64,000 nucleotides of DNA, from NCBI RefSeq assembly GCF_009295825.1, contig NZ_WHKF01000005.1:186001-250000 (forward strand), in the 5' to 3' direction. The DNA comes from Marinifilum sp. N1E240. Lineage in GTDB: Bacteria; Bacteroidota; Bacteroidia; Bacteroidales; Marinifilaceae. Made by a program: the position numbers and the translations under genes. Below the pieces are notes generated by a model that worked only from the letters and a program-made list of their open reading frames with translations, ran no database searches and was not told the DNA's origin. Positions 44,291 to 54,539 of this stretch are shown here, in pieces. Position 1 is the stretch's first letter, and each line of letters begins with the position of its first letter.

Positions 44291-44318
44291 AAAAAGCAGT
44301 CCGTTTGGACTGCTTTTT
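44291..44318 (-). terminator. terminator after infB
   Basis: A 12-bp perfect stem AAAAAGCAGTCC/GGACTGCTTTTT, 4-nt loop, followed on the minus strand by a T run, about 20 bases past the infB stop. Confidence 0.9.
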
Positions 44319-44338
44319 AAATATATTTGAATTGTGTA

Positions 44339-47300
44339 TTACAATTTCTTTTTCACTTCGGTTTCTTCGAATGCTTCAACCATATCTCCAACTTTGATAT
44401 CGTTGTATTTTTCGATGTTCAAACCACACTCGTATCCTTTTGCAACATCTTTTGCGTCATCTTTAAATCGCTTCAAAGATCCTAATGTTCCCGTGTGGAT
44501 AACAATACCATCACGGATTAGACGGATTCGAGAACTACGTTTGATTTTTCCTTCACGAACAATACAACCAGCAATTGTTCCAACTTTACTAATCTTGAAT
44601 GTTTCAAGAACTTCAACAGTTGCCACAATTTCTTCCTTAATTTCAGGAGAAAGCATACCTTCCATTGCTGATTTCAATTCTTCAATTGCATCGTAGATAA
44701 TTGAGTACAGACGGATATCAATTTCTTCCTTCTCAGCAAGCTTACGCGCTCCGATAGATGGACGAACCTGGAAACCTACAATAATCGCGTTAGACGCTGT
44801 TGCAAGCATCACATCCGATTCTGAAATCTGACCAACTGCTTTGTGAATAACATTCACTTGAATTTCTTCAGTAGAAAGCTTGATTAATGAATCAGAAAGT
44901 GCCTCGATAGAACCATCCACATCACCTTTCACAATTACATTCAACTCCTGGAAGTTTCCAATTGCAATACGACGACCAATCTCATCAAGGGTAATGTGTT
45001 TCTGAGTACGAAGACCTTGCTCACGCTGTAACTGTTCACGTTTGTTAGCAATGTTACGAGCTTCTTTTTCACTCTCCATTACATTAAAGTTGTCACCGGC
45101 TTGTGGAGCACCATTTAAACCAAGAATCAATGCTGGTTCTGATGGACCTACTGTATCAATTTTATTACCACGTTCGTTAAACATCGCTTTAACGTGACCG
45201 GTATAACTACCTGCTAGTAATACATCACCAACTTTAAGTGTTCCGGCTTGTACCAATAATGTAGTTACATAACCACGACCTTTATCAAGTGATGATTCAA
45301 TAACAGAACCAATTGCACGTTTGTTAGGATTAGCCTTAGCTTCAAGCAATTCTGCTTCCAATAAAACTTTCTCTAATAACTCTTCGATGTTAACACCGTT
45401 TTTAGCTGAAATTTCCTGACACTGATACTTACCACCCCAATCTTCGGTCATGTAATTCATGTTGGCAAGTTCACTTTTAATGCGATCAACATCAGCACCC
45501 GGCTTATCAATTTTATTAATTGCAAATACAATTGGCACACCTGCTGCACTAGCGTGATTAATCGCCTCAATTGTCTGTGGCATCACGTTATCATCTGCTG
45601 CTACAATAATAATTGCAATATCTGTTACCTGAGCACCACGAGCACGCATCGCCGTAAAGGCTTCGTGACCTGGAGTATCAAGGAAAGTAATTTTTCTACC
45701 ATCTTCTAAAGCTACATTATATGCACCAATATGCTGGGTAATACCACCGGCTTCACCAGCAATTACGTTAGCATGACGAATGTAGTCCAAAAGTGATGTT
45801 TTACCATGGTCAACGTGACCCATTACGGTAACAATTGGTGGACGATCAACCAAATCTTCATCAGCGTCAACTTCTTCTTCAATTGATTCCTGAAGTTCAA
45901 CACTTACAAATTCAGCTTTGTAGTTAAATTCTTCAGCAACAATGGCAATGGTTTCTGCATCCAACCTTTGATTGATCGATACAAATAAACCTAATCCCAT
46001 ACAAGTTGCAATAATGTTGGTAACCGGCACCTCCATCATTGTTGCCAATTCGTTAACCGTAACGAATTCGGTCAACTTCAATACGTTCTTTTCTGCTGCT
46101 TGCTGTTCAGCTAATTCAGCTTGTTTTGCACTTGCAATTTCACGTTTTTCTCTACGGTGCTTTGATCCTTTCGATTTACCTCCTTTAGAAGTTAATCTTG
46201 CAAGAGTATCTTTAATTTGCTTTTGTACATCTTCTTCGGTAACCTCTTTTTTAACAATCTTTTTCTTCTTAAGCTTGTTAAATTTTCCAGTACCTTTTTG
46301 TCTGGTGCCTTGCTGATTGCCTTGACCACCTTGCTGGCGACCTTGTCCCTGACCTTGTCCTGGCTTATTTTGTCCCTGGTTAGCTACATTAACTTTTTCG
46401 CTATCCTTTTTAATTCTCTTGCGCTTTTTGCGCTGTTGATTACCAGCTTTATCTTTATTGTTACTTGGTTTCTTCTCTACTGGAAGTTCAATTTTACCAA
46501 CAACAGTAGGACCAGATAGCTTTTGTGTAGAAGACTTAAAAATTTCTTCTTTTCCACCCACTTTATCAGCAGGAGAATTTTCCTGTTTCAAAGGATGTTG
46601 TTGAGCTGAAGCCTTCTGCTTTTCTCTTCTCTCCACTTCTTTTTCAGCTTTGGTCTTTTTGGCAGGTCTTGTTTTTTGATTTAGAGCATCTAAATCAATT
46701 TTCCCTACCACTTTAAGCTCTTCCTTGCTATCTTGTTTAGAAGTTTGAGCTTTTTCCTCTTTCTTAGGACTTTCCATTTTAACGCTTTGGTCATCTTTAG
46801 CGGACTTCTCAGTCGGCTTCGATGGTTTTTCAGTAACTTCTTCTTTTACAGGCTTTGGAGTTTCCACTTTTTTAGGAGCTTCCTTCTTTTTAGGTTCTTC
46901 CACTTTTTTCTCAGCTTTTACAACCTTTGGCTTAACTTCTTCAACCTTTTCTTTTTTAACCTCTACTTTTTCCTGTTTTGGCTTTTTCGCTTTTGGCTTT
47001 AATGCGTCCAAATCGATTTTCCCTACCACTTTAACAGGGGCTTCAGCAGGAGTTTCCTCCTTAGTTTTTTCAACAGTTTCTTCTTTGGCAGTTTCTTCTG
47101 AGTCGGAATCCAACGAAATTGTCTCTTTCTTTTCTCTGGTACTTTTCAAGTTTACCTTTTCCGATTCTTCCTTCAGTTTTAAATCTGAACTGTACTCTTT
47201 AGCCAGAATATTATATGCATTCTCTGAAACTTTAGTATTTGGATTTGAATCAATCTCAATACCTTTTTTGTTCAGAAAATCAACTATAGTAGATATTCCA

Positions 47301-47356
47301 ACATTGAATTCTCTTGCTAGTTTACTAAGTCTTATATTTTTATTGACTTTTGCCAT
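44339..47356 (-). CDS. infB: translation initiation factor IF-2
   Basis: IF-2 is the GTPase that places initiator tRNA on the 30S subunit and promotes subunit joining. The 1005-residue protein has an IF2_N module at the start ([29 protein letters not shown]), a long Lys/Glu/Gln-rich low-complexity linker (about 60-430), a second N-terminal module, the G domain with [10 protein letters not shown] (about 510), DTPGHEAF and NKIDKPGAD, and domains II-IV. The linker holds three copies of a VVGKI(D/E)L motif near residues 110, 215 and 285. It is last in rimP-nusA-infB. Confidence 0.97.
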   Translation of the reverse strand: MAKVNKNIRLSKLAREFNVGISTIVDFLNKKGIEIDSNPNTKVSENAYNILAKEYSSDLKLKEESEKVNLKSTREKKETISLDSDSEETAKEETVEKTKEETPAEAPVKVVGKIDLDALKPKAKKPKQEKVEVKKEKVEEVKPKVVKAEKKVEEPKKKEAPKKVETPKPVKEEVTEKPSKPTEKSAKDDQSVKMESPKKEEKAQTSKQDSKEELKVVGKIDLDALNQKTRPAKKTKAEKEVERREKQKASAQQHPLKQENSPADKVGGKEEIFKSSTQKLSGPTVVGKIELPVEKKPSNNKDKAGNQQRKKRKRIKKDSEKVNVANQGQNKPGQGQGQGRQQGGQGNQQGTRQKGTGKFNKLKKKKIVKKEVTEEDVQKQIKDTLARLTSKGGKSKGSKHRREKREIASAKQAELAEQQAAEKNVLKLTEFVTVNELATMMEVPVTNIIATCMGLGLFVSINQRLDAETIAIVAEEFNYKAEFVSVELQESIEEEVDADEDLVDRPPIVTVMGHVDHGKTSLLDYIRHANVIAGEAGGITQHIGAYNVALEDGRKITFLDTPGHEAFTAMRARGAQVTDIAIIIVAADDNVMPQTIEAINHASAAGVPIVFAINKIDKPGADVDRIKSELANMNYMTEDWGGKYQCQEISAKNGVNIEELLEKVLLEAELLEAKANPNKRAIGSVIESSLDKGRGYVTTLLVQAGTLKVGDVLLAGSYTGHVKAMFNERGNKIDTVGPSEPALILGLNGAPQAGDNFNVMESEKEARNIANKREQLQREQGLRTQKHITLDEIGRRIAIGNFQELNVIVKGDVDGSIEALSDSLIKLSTEEIQVNVIHKAVGQISESDVMLATASNAIIVGFQVRPSIGARKLAEKEEIDIRLYSIIYDAIEELKSAMEGMLSPEIKEEIVATVEVLETFKISKVGTIAGCIVREGKIKRSSRIRLIRDGIVIHTGTLGSLKRFKDDAKDVAKGYECGLNIEKYNDIKVGDMVEAFEETEVKKKL

Positions 47357-47419
47357 ATTTAGAAGTTAACTGTTAAAATGTGCCGTTTCAATAATTTATG
47401 CGGAATTCCCTAAATTGGT

Positions 47420-48652
47420 TTATTCAAATTCAGATCTAAAAATATTTAAAATATCATTAATAGTTTCAATTTCTAAATCTGTTCTTTTTTCCAATTCTTC
47501 AGCGGAAAGTTCCAATACGCTTCTTGCTGTATCACAACCGATTTTCTTCAACTCATCGATTACCCAAGCTTCAATCTCATCGGTAAATTCTGAAAGATTA
47601 ACATCTTCCTCTCCTTCTTCCTCTGATTTTTCACGATATACGTCAATTTCGTATCCGGTAAGCTGACTCGCAAGTTTAATGTTTAAACCACCTTTACCAA
47701 TTGCTAATGATACCTCTTCAGGATTCAAATATACATCAGCACGTCCATCTTCTTCCAAAATTTTGATAGAAGATACCTTTGCAGGGTTTAATGCTCTTGT
47801 GATAAACAATTGTTTATTGGCAGTGTAATTTATTACATCAATGTTCTCATTTTTCAATTCACGAACAATTCCGTGAATTCTTGATCCCTTCATCCCCACG
47901 CAGGCTCCTACTGGATCAATTCTTTCATCGTATGATTCAACCGCAACCTTTGCTCTTTCACCAGGGATGCGTACAATTTTCTTAATCGTGATTAATCCAT
48001 CGAAAATTTCTGGTACTTCCAACTCGAACAATCTCTCAAGGAATACAGGAGACGTTCTGGAAATAATAATTAATGGACTATTGTTTTTAACCTCAACACG
48101 AATAACAACAGCTCTGATAGATTCTCCTTTTCTGAAATAGTCAGAAGGAATTTGTTCTGTTTTTGGAAGAATTAGTTCATTTCCTTCATCATCCAAAATC
48201 AAAATTTCTTTTTTCCAGATCTGATAAACCTCACCAGTGATAATTTCACCAATACGGTCTTTGTAATTGTTAAAGATGTTGTCTTTTTCCAATTCAAGAA
48301 TTCTTGCAGAAAGATTCTGACGTAGGGTTAGAATTGAACGTCTTCCGAAATCCAAAAACTTAACTTCGTCGGTTACCTCTTCTCCAAGTTCGTAATCTTC
48401 ATCAATTTTCTTCGCCTCAGACAGTGAAATTTGAAGATTCTTATCTTCAACTTCTCCATCTTGCACAACTTCACGGTTTCTCCAGATTTCCAAGTCACCT
48501 TTATCTGGATTGATAATTATATCGAAATTTTCATCGGTACCATAGTTCTTTAATAGAAGATTTCTAAATACATCTTCTAAAACACTCATCATGGTAGCAC
48601 GATCGATGTTTTTCAATTCTTTAAATTCTGAAAAAGTCTCAATAAGATTCAT
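47420..48652 (-). CDS. nusA: transcription termination/antitermination factor NusA
   Basis: NusA binds RNA polymerase and affects pausing, termination and rRNA antitermination. The 410-residue protein shows the N-terminal polymerase-binding domain (about 1-125), the S1 domain (GEIITGEVYQIWKKEILILDDEG, about 135-200), two KH domains (RIPGERAKVAVESYDERIDPVGACVGMKGSRI and EVSLAIGKGGLNIKLASQLTG), and a short C-terminal helix-hairpin segment (LSAEELEKRTDLE). It follows rimP by 20 bases and precedes infB by 63. Confidence 0.97.
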   Translation of the reverse strand: MNLIETFSEFKELKNIDRATMMSVLEDVFRNLLLKNYGTDENFDIIINPDKGDLEIWRNREVVQDGEVEDKNLQISLSEAKKIDEDYELGEEVTDEVKFLDFGRRSILTLRQNLSARILELEKDNIFNNYKDRIGEIITGEVYQIWKKEILILDDEGNELILPKTEQIPSDYFRKGESIRAVVIRVEVKNNSPLIIISRTSPVFLERLFELEVPEIFDGLITIKKIVRIPGERAKVAVESYDERIDPVGACVGMKGSRIHGIVRELKNENIDVINYTANKQLFITRALNPAKVSSIKILEEDGRADVYLNPEEVSLAIGKGGLNIKLASQLTGYEIDVYREKSEEEGEEDVNLSEFTDEIEAWVIDELKKIGCDTARSVLELSAEELEKRTDLEIETINDILNIFRSEFE

Positions 48653-48672
48653 GTTATTCAGCTGTTTACTTG

Positions 48673-49137
48673 TTAAAAAGTAATGATATCTTTTGTTGAT
48701 TTAATTTGATCAAAAGCGAAAGTGTAAGGAGTAAGAATGACTTGCTTTTTCTTTTTGCCTTCTACTTTTACTTTTTCTTCAATCTCAACTGTTATTTCGT
48801 TTTCACCTACGGTGATTAATTTGCCTTTTTGTTTTAACCCTTCTGTAGTAAGGACCTCAACTTCTCTACCAATATTTTTGTGGTATTGTTGAATTACTTG
48901 AAAAGGTTGACCGATTCCAGCCGAAGCAACCTGAAGTTCAAAATCTTCAATTTCTCGATCAAAGTTTTTTTCAATTGCTCGACTTAACTCAATACAGGTG
49001 CTAATTGGTACACCTTTCATGCTATCAATCATTACTGAAATGGCATTGCCAGTTGAAACGCTTACGTCAACGATGAACAGTTCGGTTTCAGCGATTTCCT
49101 TTTCAATTATTTCAAGTACAATTTTTTTATCAATCAT
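48673..49137 (-). CDS. rimP: ribosome maturation factor RimP
   Basis: RimP assists 30S subunit maturation. The 154-residue protein has an alpha/beta N-terminal domain (LFIVDVSVSTGNAISVMIDSMKGVPISTCIELSRAIEKNFD, with the conserved CxxxSR-type helix) and an SM-like C-terminal domain (GREVEVLTTEGLKQKGKLITVGENEITVEIEEK). It is first gene of the rimP-nusA-infB operon, the usual bacterial order. Confidence 0.95.
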   Translation of the reverse strand: MIDKKIVLEIIEKEIAETELFIVDVSVSTGNAISVMIDSMKGVPISTCIELSRAIEKNFDREIEDFELQVASAGIGQPFQVIQQYHKNIGREVEVLTTEGLKQKGKLITVGENEITVEIEEKVKVEGKKKKQVILTPYTFAFDQIKSTKDIITF

Positions 49138-49208
49138 ATATCAGTTAATGTCAATAAAATAGGGGACTTTCTGCCCCCTAAAGTACACGTTATTCTTACT
49201 TTTCGATG

Positions 49209-49239
49209 CAAAATTAGAGATAAATGTTTTAAAAAACAA
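49209..49239 (-). promoter_or_regulatory. promoter of rimP-nusA-infB
   Basis: On the minus strand TTG (complement of 49237-49239) and TAATTTTG (complement of 49209-49216) are separated by 20 bases, an exact fit to the Bacteroidota -33/-7 spacing. The leader to the rimP ATG is about 65-70 bases. Confidence 0.75.
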
Positions 49240-49450
49240 ATGGCATTCCTCTAAATTATTGTATTCTAACCGCTAAAGAAAATTTTTTGAATAAAAATAG
49301 CGTTATTATAATGCACTTTTTGATTTTTTGGGAGCTTAATAGTCAGTATGGTAAACAATTAGATTCGAAGCTGTAATTGATCATCATTTTATGTCTTAAT
49401 AAGCTAACAAACATTTTTTTATATCCATAGGCATTCTTGATGGGATGTTA

Positions 49451-49458
49451 TACATTTG
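49451..49458 (+). promoter_or_regulatory. candidate -7 promoter element for the HD-domain gene
   Basis: TACATTTG matches TAnnTTTG, 27 bases before the ATG; the -33 element is unclear. Confidence 0.5.
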
Positions 49459-49484
49459 TTCATATCTCATAATATTAAGTGCTT

Positions 49485-50741
49485 ATGTCCGATAACTCTC
49501 CAATTAAGAAAAAAATTGTAAATGATCCGGTTCACGGATTTATACACATACCTTCTGGTATTTCTTATCATTTAGTTGAACATCGTTTTTTTCAACGATT
49601 AAGAAGAATAAAGCAGTTAGGACTTACCTATTTGGTTTTTCCGGGTACCTTTCACAATAGATTTCAACATGCTTTGGGTGCGACTCATTTAATGGGATTA
49701 GCTATAGAAACCTTACGCTCAAAAGGAAATGAAATTACTATGGAGGAGGAAGAAGCGGTTTACGCTGCGATTTTACTTCATGATATTGGACATGGACCTT
49801 TTTCGCATGCACTAGAATACAGTATTGTAAATGGTATTACCCATGAAAGGCTTTCTGAATTGTTTATGGAGCATTTGAATGATCAGTTTAATGGAGAGCT
49901 AAGTGTGGCAATACAAATCTTTAAGAATAAATATCCCAAGCATTTTTTAAATCAGCTGGTTTCGAGTCAATTGGATATGGATCGTTTGGATTATTTGCGA
50001 AGAGACAGTTTCTTTTCCGGTGTTACAGAAGGAGTTGTTGGTTCAGCCAGAATTATTAAAATGCTTGACGTAAGAGATGATAATTTGGTGGTTGAAGCAA
50101 AAGGAATTTACTCCATAGAAAAATTTTTAATTGCAAGAAGGTTGATGTATTGGCAGGTTTACCTTCATAAAACTGTAATTGCTGCCGAGGAAATGCTGGT
50201 GTATGTTCTTAAGAGAGCAAAATATTTGGCTGAACGTGGTGAGCATTTATTTGCTACACCATCACTGCATTATTTCTTGTATAATAAAGTTGGAGAAGAA
50301 CAGTTTGAAAGTTCGGATAGAGTATTGGCTAATTGGACTGCTTTAGAGGTGTTTGCGAATTTAGATGATGATGATATAATGGTCTGTATTAAAGTATGGG
50401 CGACTCATGAAGATACTGTATTATCGTATTTGTGTAAATGTATTCGCGATAGACAATTGTTTAAAATAGAAATTCAGAAAACGGATTTCACATCGGAATA
50501 TATTGAGAAAACCAGAAAAAGAATAAAAAATTATTTCGGCTGCTCTGAACACGCACTGGATTTTATTGTTATCAATGGTGATATTAGTAATAATGCCTAT
50601 AGCTCGGGTGATGATCATATAAGCATCTTGAATAAAGATGGATCTCAATGTGATATTGCTGAAGCTTCGGATATGCTAAATGTTGATTCTCTCTCTAAAA
50701 CGGTTAAAAAATATTATTTGTGTTACCCTAAAATAGATTGA
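49485..50741 (+). CDS. HD-superfamily phosphohydrolase (dGTPase/YwfO-like)
   Basis: The 418-residue cytosolic protein has an HD domain near the N-terminus: VNDPVHGFIHIP, RLRRIKQLGLTYLVFPGTFHNRFQHALGATHLMG (first metal His), and LLHDIGHGPFSHALE (HD pair), then SQLDMDRLDYLRRDSFFSGVTEG, a signature of the dNTP triphosphohydrolase/YwfO group. The substrate is probably a nucleotide. The start is the ATG at MSDNSPIKKK; a GTG two codons upstream is possible. It is followed by lpxD, a neighbourhood shared by many Bacteroidota. Confidence 0.92.
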   Translation: MSDNSPIKKKIVNDPVHGFIHIPSGISYHLVEHRFFQRLRRIKQLGLTYLVFPGTFHNRFQHALGATHLMGLAIETLRSKGNEITMEEEEAVYAAILLHDIGHGPFSHALEYSIVNGITHERLSELFMEHLNDQFNGELSVAIQIFKNKYPKHFLNQLVSSQLDMDRLDYLRRDSFFSGVTEGVVGSARIIKMLDVRDDNLVVEAKGIYSIEKFLIARRLMYWQVYLHKTVIAAEEMLVYVLKRAKYLAERGEHLFATPSLHYFLYNKVGEEQFESSDRVLANWTALEVFANLDDDDIMVCIKVWATHEDTVLSYLCKCIRDRQLFKIEIQKTDFTSEYIEKTRKRIKNYFGCSEHALDFIVINGDISNNAYSSGDDHISILNKDGSQCDIAEASDMLNVDSLSKTVKKYYLCYPKID

Positions 50742-50848
50742 AGTTAAGTTACCTTAATGTAATTGTTCAAGCGAGTGAATATCAGCAAGTAAACTATTCT
50801 GAATAAGGGGTTAATGGGAAAAAAATTTTATGTGCATGAAATATTTGT

Positions 50849-50856
50849 TAGATTTG
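50849..50856 (+). promoter_or_regulatory. candidate -7 promoter element for lpxD
   Basis: TAGATTTG matches TAnnTTTG. Its position before the preferred lpxD ATG leaves a leader of about 105 bases; the -33 is not clear. Confidence 0.45.
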
Positions 50857-50965
50857 CAGAAATTTTTTTCGTATTAATCAGATATATTGGATGATTAGTG
50901 CCTGGAAACAAACCGGCATTTCAAATATAAATCTGCTTGATATAAATCTGAAAAAAGCAGAACAA

Positions 50966-52006
50966 ATGAATTTTACAGCCCAAGATATTGCAGAATTTCT
51001 TAATGGAGAAGTAGATGGCGACGGAAATGTTGCTGTAAACAATGTATCCAGAATTGAAGAAGGCAAACCAGGTACTCTCTCTTTTTTAGCAAACCCTAAA
51101 TACGAGCATTATATTTATACAACCGATTCATCAATTGTATTGGTGAATAAAGATTTTAAGGCAGAGAAAGAAATTTCGGCAACTCTGGTAAGGGTTGATG
51201 ATGCTTATCAGTCTTTAGCAAAATTGCTTGAAATGTATGAGCAAAGTAAGCCTCAGAAAATAGGAATTGAAGAGCCATCGTATGTAAGTAAAACTGCAAC
51301 GGTAGGCGATAAGGTTTATGTAGGTGCTTTTGCATACATTGGTACCAATGTTAAAATTGGTGAGAATGTAAAAATATATCCTCACTCTTATATTGGTGAT
51401 AATGTAATTATTGGTGACAATACCATTTTAAACTCAGGAGTGAAAATTTACGAGAACTGTAAAATTGGTTCAGATTGTATTTTCCATTCTGGCGTAGTGA
51501 TAGGTGGAGATGGATTTGGATTTGCTCCGTCATCAGCCAATGACTATAAGAAAGTTCCTCAGGTAGGAAGTGTTGTTATTGAAGATCATGTTGAAATTGG
51601 TGCTAACACTTGTGTTGATAGAGCAACAATGGGAGCTACTATTATCCGTAAAGGGGTAAAGTTGGATAATCTTATTCAGGTTGCACACAATGTTGAGATT
51701 GATGAGAACACTGTGATTGCATCTCAAACAGGTATCGCAGGAAGCACTAAAATTGGTAAGAATTGTATGATTGGTGGACAAGTTGGTTTTGCCGGACATA
51801 TAAGTATTACCGATGAAGTGAAAATAGCAGCTCAATCGGGACTTGGGAAAAATATTAAAAAGGTAGGTGCTGTAGTACAAGGATCGCCTGCATTTGAATT
51901 TGGTCCTTACCAAAAATCGTACGTATTGTTTAGAAATCTTCCAAAGATGAGAGAACAGTTGATCGATTTAGAGAGAAAAGTAAAACAATTAGAAGAAGAG
52001 AAATAG
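50966..52006 (+). CDS. lpxD: UDP-3-O-(3-hydroxyacyl)glucosamine N-acyltransferase
   Basis: LpxD adds the second acyl chain of lipid A. The start [21 protein letters not shown] fits the family; an in-frame ATG 75 bases upstream (MISAWKQTG) would add an atypical leader. The N-terminal uridine-binding domain (about 1-100) is followed by left-handed beta-helix hexapeptide repeats (about 105-320, [20 protein letters not shown]) with the catalytic His likely in the [11 protein letters not shown] segment, and a C-terminal helix. It is first of lpxD-lpxC/fabZ-lpxA. Confidence 0.96.
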   Translation: MNFTAQDIAEFLNGEVDGDGNVAVNNVSRIEEGKPGTLSFLANPKYEHYIYTTDSSIVLVNKDFKAEKEISATLVRVDDAYQSLAKLLEMYEQSKPQKIGIEEPSYVSKTATVGDKVYVGAFAYIGTNVKIGENVKIYPHSYIGDNVIIGDNTILNSGVKIYENCKIGSDCIFHSGVVIGGDGFGFAPSSANDYKKVPQVGSVVIEDHVEIGANTCVDRATMGATIIRKGVKLDNLIQVAHNVEIDENTVIASQTGIAGSTKIGKNCMIGGQVGFAGHISITDEVKIAAQSGLGKNIKKVGAVVQGSPAFEFGPYQKSYVLFRNLPKMREQLIDLERKVKQLEEEK

Positions 52007-52054
52007 GGAGATTTCTCTCTGGTAACTAGTATATCAAAAATTATTGTCGAGTTT

Positions 52055-53446
52055 ATGGCAGATAAGCAGAGAACATTAGCGAAAGAATTTACATTAACAG
52101 GAAAAGGACTTCATACAGGTTTAGAGGTTTCTATTAAGTTTGTACCTGCTCCTGAAAATCACGGATATCAGTTTAAACGTGTTGATCTGGAAGGTCAACC
52201 AACTTTAGCAGCAAGTGCCGAGTACGTAGGAGATACTTCTCGAGGAACTGTTTTGCAAAAAGGCGATTTCAAAGTTCAAACAGTAGAGCATGCCTTATCG
52301 GCTTTATATGGTTTAGGTGTTGATAACTGTATGATTGAGATGAACTCTCCAGAACCTCCAATTTTAGATGGAAGTGCTAAATTTTACGTTGAAGGAATTG
52401 AAGAGGTAGGTATAGTTGAACAAGATGCTGTTCGTGAATATTACGTAGTAAAAGAAAAAATTACTTATAAGGATGAAGCTCGTGGTTCGGAAATAAGCAT
52501 TCTTCCAGATAATGAATATAGCGTTGATACGATGATTTCTTTCGATTCGAAAGTGTTGAGAAATCAATTTGCCCGCTTAACATCCTTAAATGATTATAAA
52601 GATGAAATTTCAATGTGTCGTACTTTTGTTTTTGTACGCGAATTGGAGTTTTTATTGAATAACAATTTGGTGAAAGGTGGAGATTTGGATAATGCCATTG
52701 TGATCATGGATCAACCAATGGAACAAAAAGAGCTTGACCGAATTGCAGATTTATTTGATCACACCAGAGTTGAAGTGAAAGAAGGAATATTAAGTAATCT
52801 TGAACTTTACTTCGATAATGAATGTGCTCGTCATAAACTATTAGACGTGATTGGTGATCTTGCTCTTTGTGGCAAGTTTATTAAGGGAAAAGTAATTGCA
52901 AGCTGCCCAGGTCACGGTCCAAATACCGAAATGGCAAAATTATTAATCAAACGAATTAAAAAAGAAATGGGAAAAGATTCAGTTCCGGCTTATGACCCAA
53001 ATAAAGAGCCAGTGTTAGACATTAACGGGGTAATGGGATTATTGCCTCACCGTCCTCCTTTTTTATTGGTTGACAAAATTATAGATATTCAGGATGATAG
53101 CATCGTGGGTGTAAAAAATGTATCAATGAACGAACCTTTCTTCGTTGGTCATTTCCCAGGAGAACCAGTTATGCCGGGTGTATTAATGGTAGAAGCTATG
53201 GCTCAATGTGGTGGAATTTTAGTTCTTAGCCAGGTTGAAGATCCTGAAAATTATGGTACTTATTTCTTGACTCAGAATAACATTAAGTTTAGAAAGAAAG
53301 TAGTTCCTGGTGATACTTTAATTTTTAAATTAAAGTTCTTATCTCCAATTCGTAGGGGAGTTGCTAACATGCGCGGTTTAGCTTTTGTTGGTGATACTAT
53401 TGTTGCCGAAGGTGAGTTTATGGCTCAGATCGCAAAGAAAAAATAA
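52055..53446 (+). CDS. lpxC/fabZ: fused UDP-3-O-acyl-GlcNAc deacetylase / 3-hydroxyacyl-ACP dehydratase
   Basis: One 463-residue polypeptide contains LpxC (about 1-305), the zinc deacetylase committing lipid A synthesis, and FabZ (about 315-463), the dehydratase of fatty acid elongation that competes for the same hydroxyacyl-ACP. LpxC motifs: LTGKGLHTG, VQTVEHALSALYGLGVDNC and CARHKLLDVIGDLAL (zinc ligands). FabZ motifs: LLPHRPPFLLVDKI (catalytic His) and GHFPGEPVMPGVLMVEAMAQCGG (catalytic Glu). This fusion is characteristic of Bacteroidota. Confidence 0.97.
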   Translation: MADKQRTLAKEFTLTGKGLHTGLEVSIKFVPAPENHGYQFKRVDLEGQPTLAASAEYVGDTSRGTVLQKGDFKVQTVEHALSALYGLGVDNCMIEMNSPEPPILDGSAKFYVEGIEEVGIVEQDAVREYYVVKEKITYKDEARGSEISILPDNEYSVDTMISFDSKVLRNQFARLTSLNDYKDEISMCRTFVFVRELEFLLNNNLVKGGDLDNAIVIMDQPMEQKELDRIADLFDHTRVEVKEGILSNLELYFDNECARHKLLDVIGDLALCGKFIKGKVIASCPGHGPNTEMAKLLIKRIKKEMGKDSVPAYDPNKEPVLDINGVMGLLPHRPPFLLVDKIIDIQDDSIVGVKNVSMNEPFFVGHFPGEPVMPGVLMVEAMAQCGGILVLSQVEDPENYGTYFLTQNNIKFRKKVVPGDTLIFKLKFLSPIRRGVANMRGLAFVGDTIVAEGEFMAQIAKKK

Positions 53447-53511
53447 GAATTTTTAACTACTACCTTGCATAATCTTCATTGAGGATTATCTAGTAAAGAA
53501 AATAGATTAAA

Positions 53512-54294
53512 ATGAAGCAACCGTTAGCATATGTACATCCAGAGGCAAAAATCGCAGATAATGTTGTGATAGAGCCGTTTGTTACTATTGACAAAGATGT
53601 TGTAATTGAAGAAGGTACTCGTATTGGTTCTAATGCTACCATTATGGAGGGAACTCGTATTGGTAAAAACTGTAATGTTTTTCCAGGAGCTGTAATTGGA
53701 GCAACCCCGCAGGATTTAAAATTCCGTGGTGAAAAAACAACTGTTGAAATTGGTAACAACACAACAATTCGCGAGTGTGTAACCATTAATAGAGGAACTG
53801 CTGCAAAAGGTAAAACAATTGTTGGTGATAATTGTTTGTTAATGGCATACGTTCATGTTGCACATGATAGCGTTGTTGGAAACAATTGTATTATTGGTAA
53901 TGCTACTCAAATAGCAGGTGAAGTTGTAATCGACGATTTTGCTATTTTAAGTGGGTTAGTTGCTATTCACCAATTTGTTCACATTGGTTCTCATGTTATG
54001 GTTTCAGGAGGTTCTTTAGTTCGTAAAGATATTCCACCATTCGTGAAGGCTGGTCGTGAGCCGGTTTCATATATTGGTGTAAACTCAATTGGTTTGCGTC
54101 GTCGTGAATTCGGAAATGAAAAAATTCGTGAAATTCAGGATGTATATCGTTACTTGTACCAAAAAGGTATGAATAACTTTACAGCATTGGAAGCTATTGA
54201 GGCCGAAATGCCAGCTTCACCTGAGCGTGATGAAATTATTCTGTTTGTGAAGAACTCTAAGCGTGGTATCATGAGAGGATACTTCCCAGAGTAA
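53512..54294 (+). CDS. lpxA: UDP-N-acetylglucosamine O-acyltransferase
   Basis: LpxA carries out the first acylation of lipid A synthesis. The 260-residue protein is a left-handed beta-helix (VHPEAKIADNVVIEPFVTIDKDVVIEEG onward), with the catalytic-His segment MAYVHVAHDSVVGNNC (about 108-123), the QFVHIGSHVMVSGGS turn, and the C-terminal helical domain (GVNSIGLRRREFGNEKIREIQDVYRYLYQKGMN). It is last gene of the lpx operon and ends in a strong terminator. Confidence 0.97.
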   Translation: MKQPLAYVHPEAKIADNVVIEPFVTIDKDVVIEEGTRIGSNATIMEGTRIGKNCNVFPGAVIGATPQDLKFRGEKTTVEIGNNTTIRECVTINRGTAAKGKTIVGDNCLLMAYVHVAHDSVVGNNCIIGNATQIAGEVVIDDFAILSGLVAIHQFVHIGSHVMVSGGSLVRKDIPPFVKAGREPVSYIGVNSIGLRRREFGNEKIREIQDVYRYLYQKGMNNFTALEAIEAEMPASPERDEIILFVKNSKRGIMRGYFPE

Positions 54295-54316
54295 ACACAA
54301 TTCAACTAGGATATGA

Positions 54317-54356
54317 AAAAAGTGAGATCTTCGAAAGAGAATCTCACTTTTTTTGT
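54317..54356 (+). terminator. terminator after lpxA
   Basis: AAAAAGTGAGAT/ATCTCACTTTTT, a 12-bp stem with a 12-nt loop, then TTTGTTTTT. Confidence 0.88.
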
Positions 54357-54435
54357 TTTTAAGCATTTTATAGAGAGCCACAATAAAATATTGATTCTGT
54401 TAATTTAAATAATATTGTTAATTTAATGAATGTTT

Positions 54436-54521
54436 TTTGCACCACGAAGTGGTAGCTTATTTCAGCCCAAAGTAAGGCTTTGGGGTAATTAATAATTGGA
54501 ATGGGTTCGCCCTGAAAGGGC
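54436..54521. repeat. left palindrome cluster flanking the broken transposase
   Basis: Three short inverted repeats lie in order: ACCAC-GAA-GTGGT (54441-54453), CCCAAAG-TAAGG-CTTTGGG (54466-54484) and GCCCT-GAA-AGGGC (54509-54521). The last two have inverted counterparts on the right side of the transposase. Small loops and GC-rich arms resemble REP elements used by RAYT transposases. Confidence 0.75.
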
Positions 54522-54539
54522 ACTTTAATCTTTATTAAT

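Larger units (their letters stand above)
49138..49484. other. divergent promoter region between rimP and the HD-domain gene
   Basis: About 350 bases without a gene. It holds the two promoters listed separately, one for each direction. The middle (about 49250-49440) is AT-rich and shows no other structure that I can support. Confidence 0.7.

Noticed and set aside
44334-47369. Several plus-strand open frames of 60-120 codons across infB
   Set aside because: They lie antisense to a complete, highly conserved IF-2 gene; their Phe/Leu/Ser-rich products are what reverse-reading of Lys/Glu-rich coding gives.
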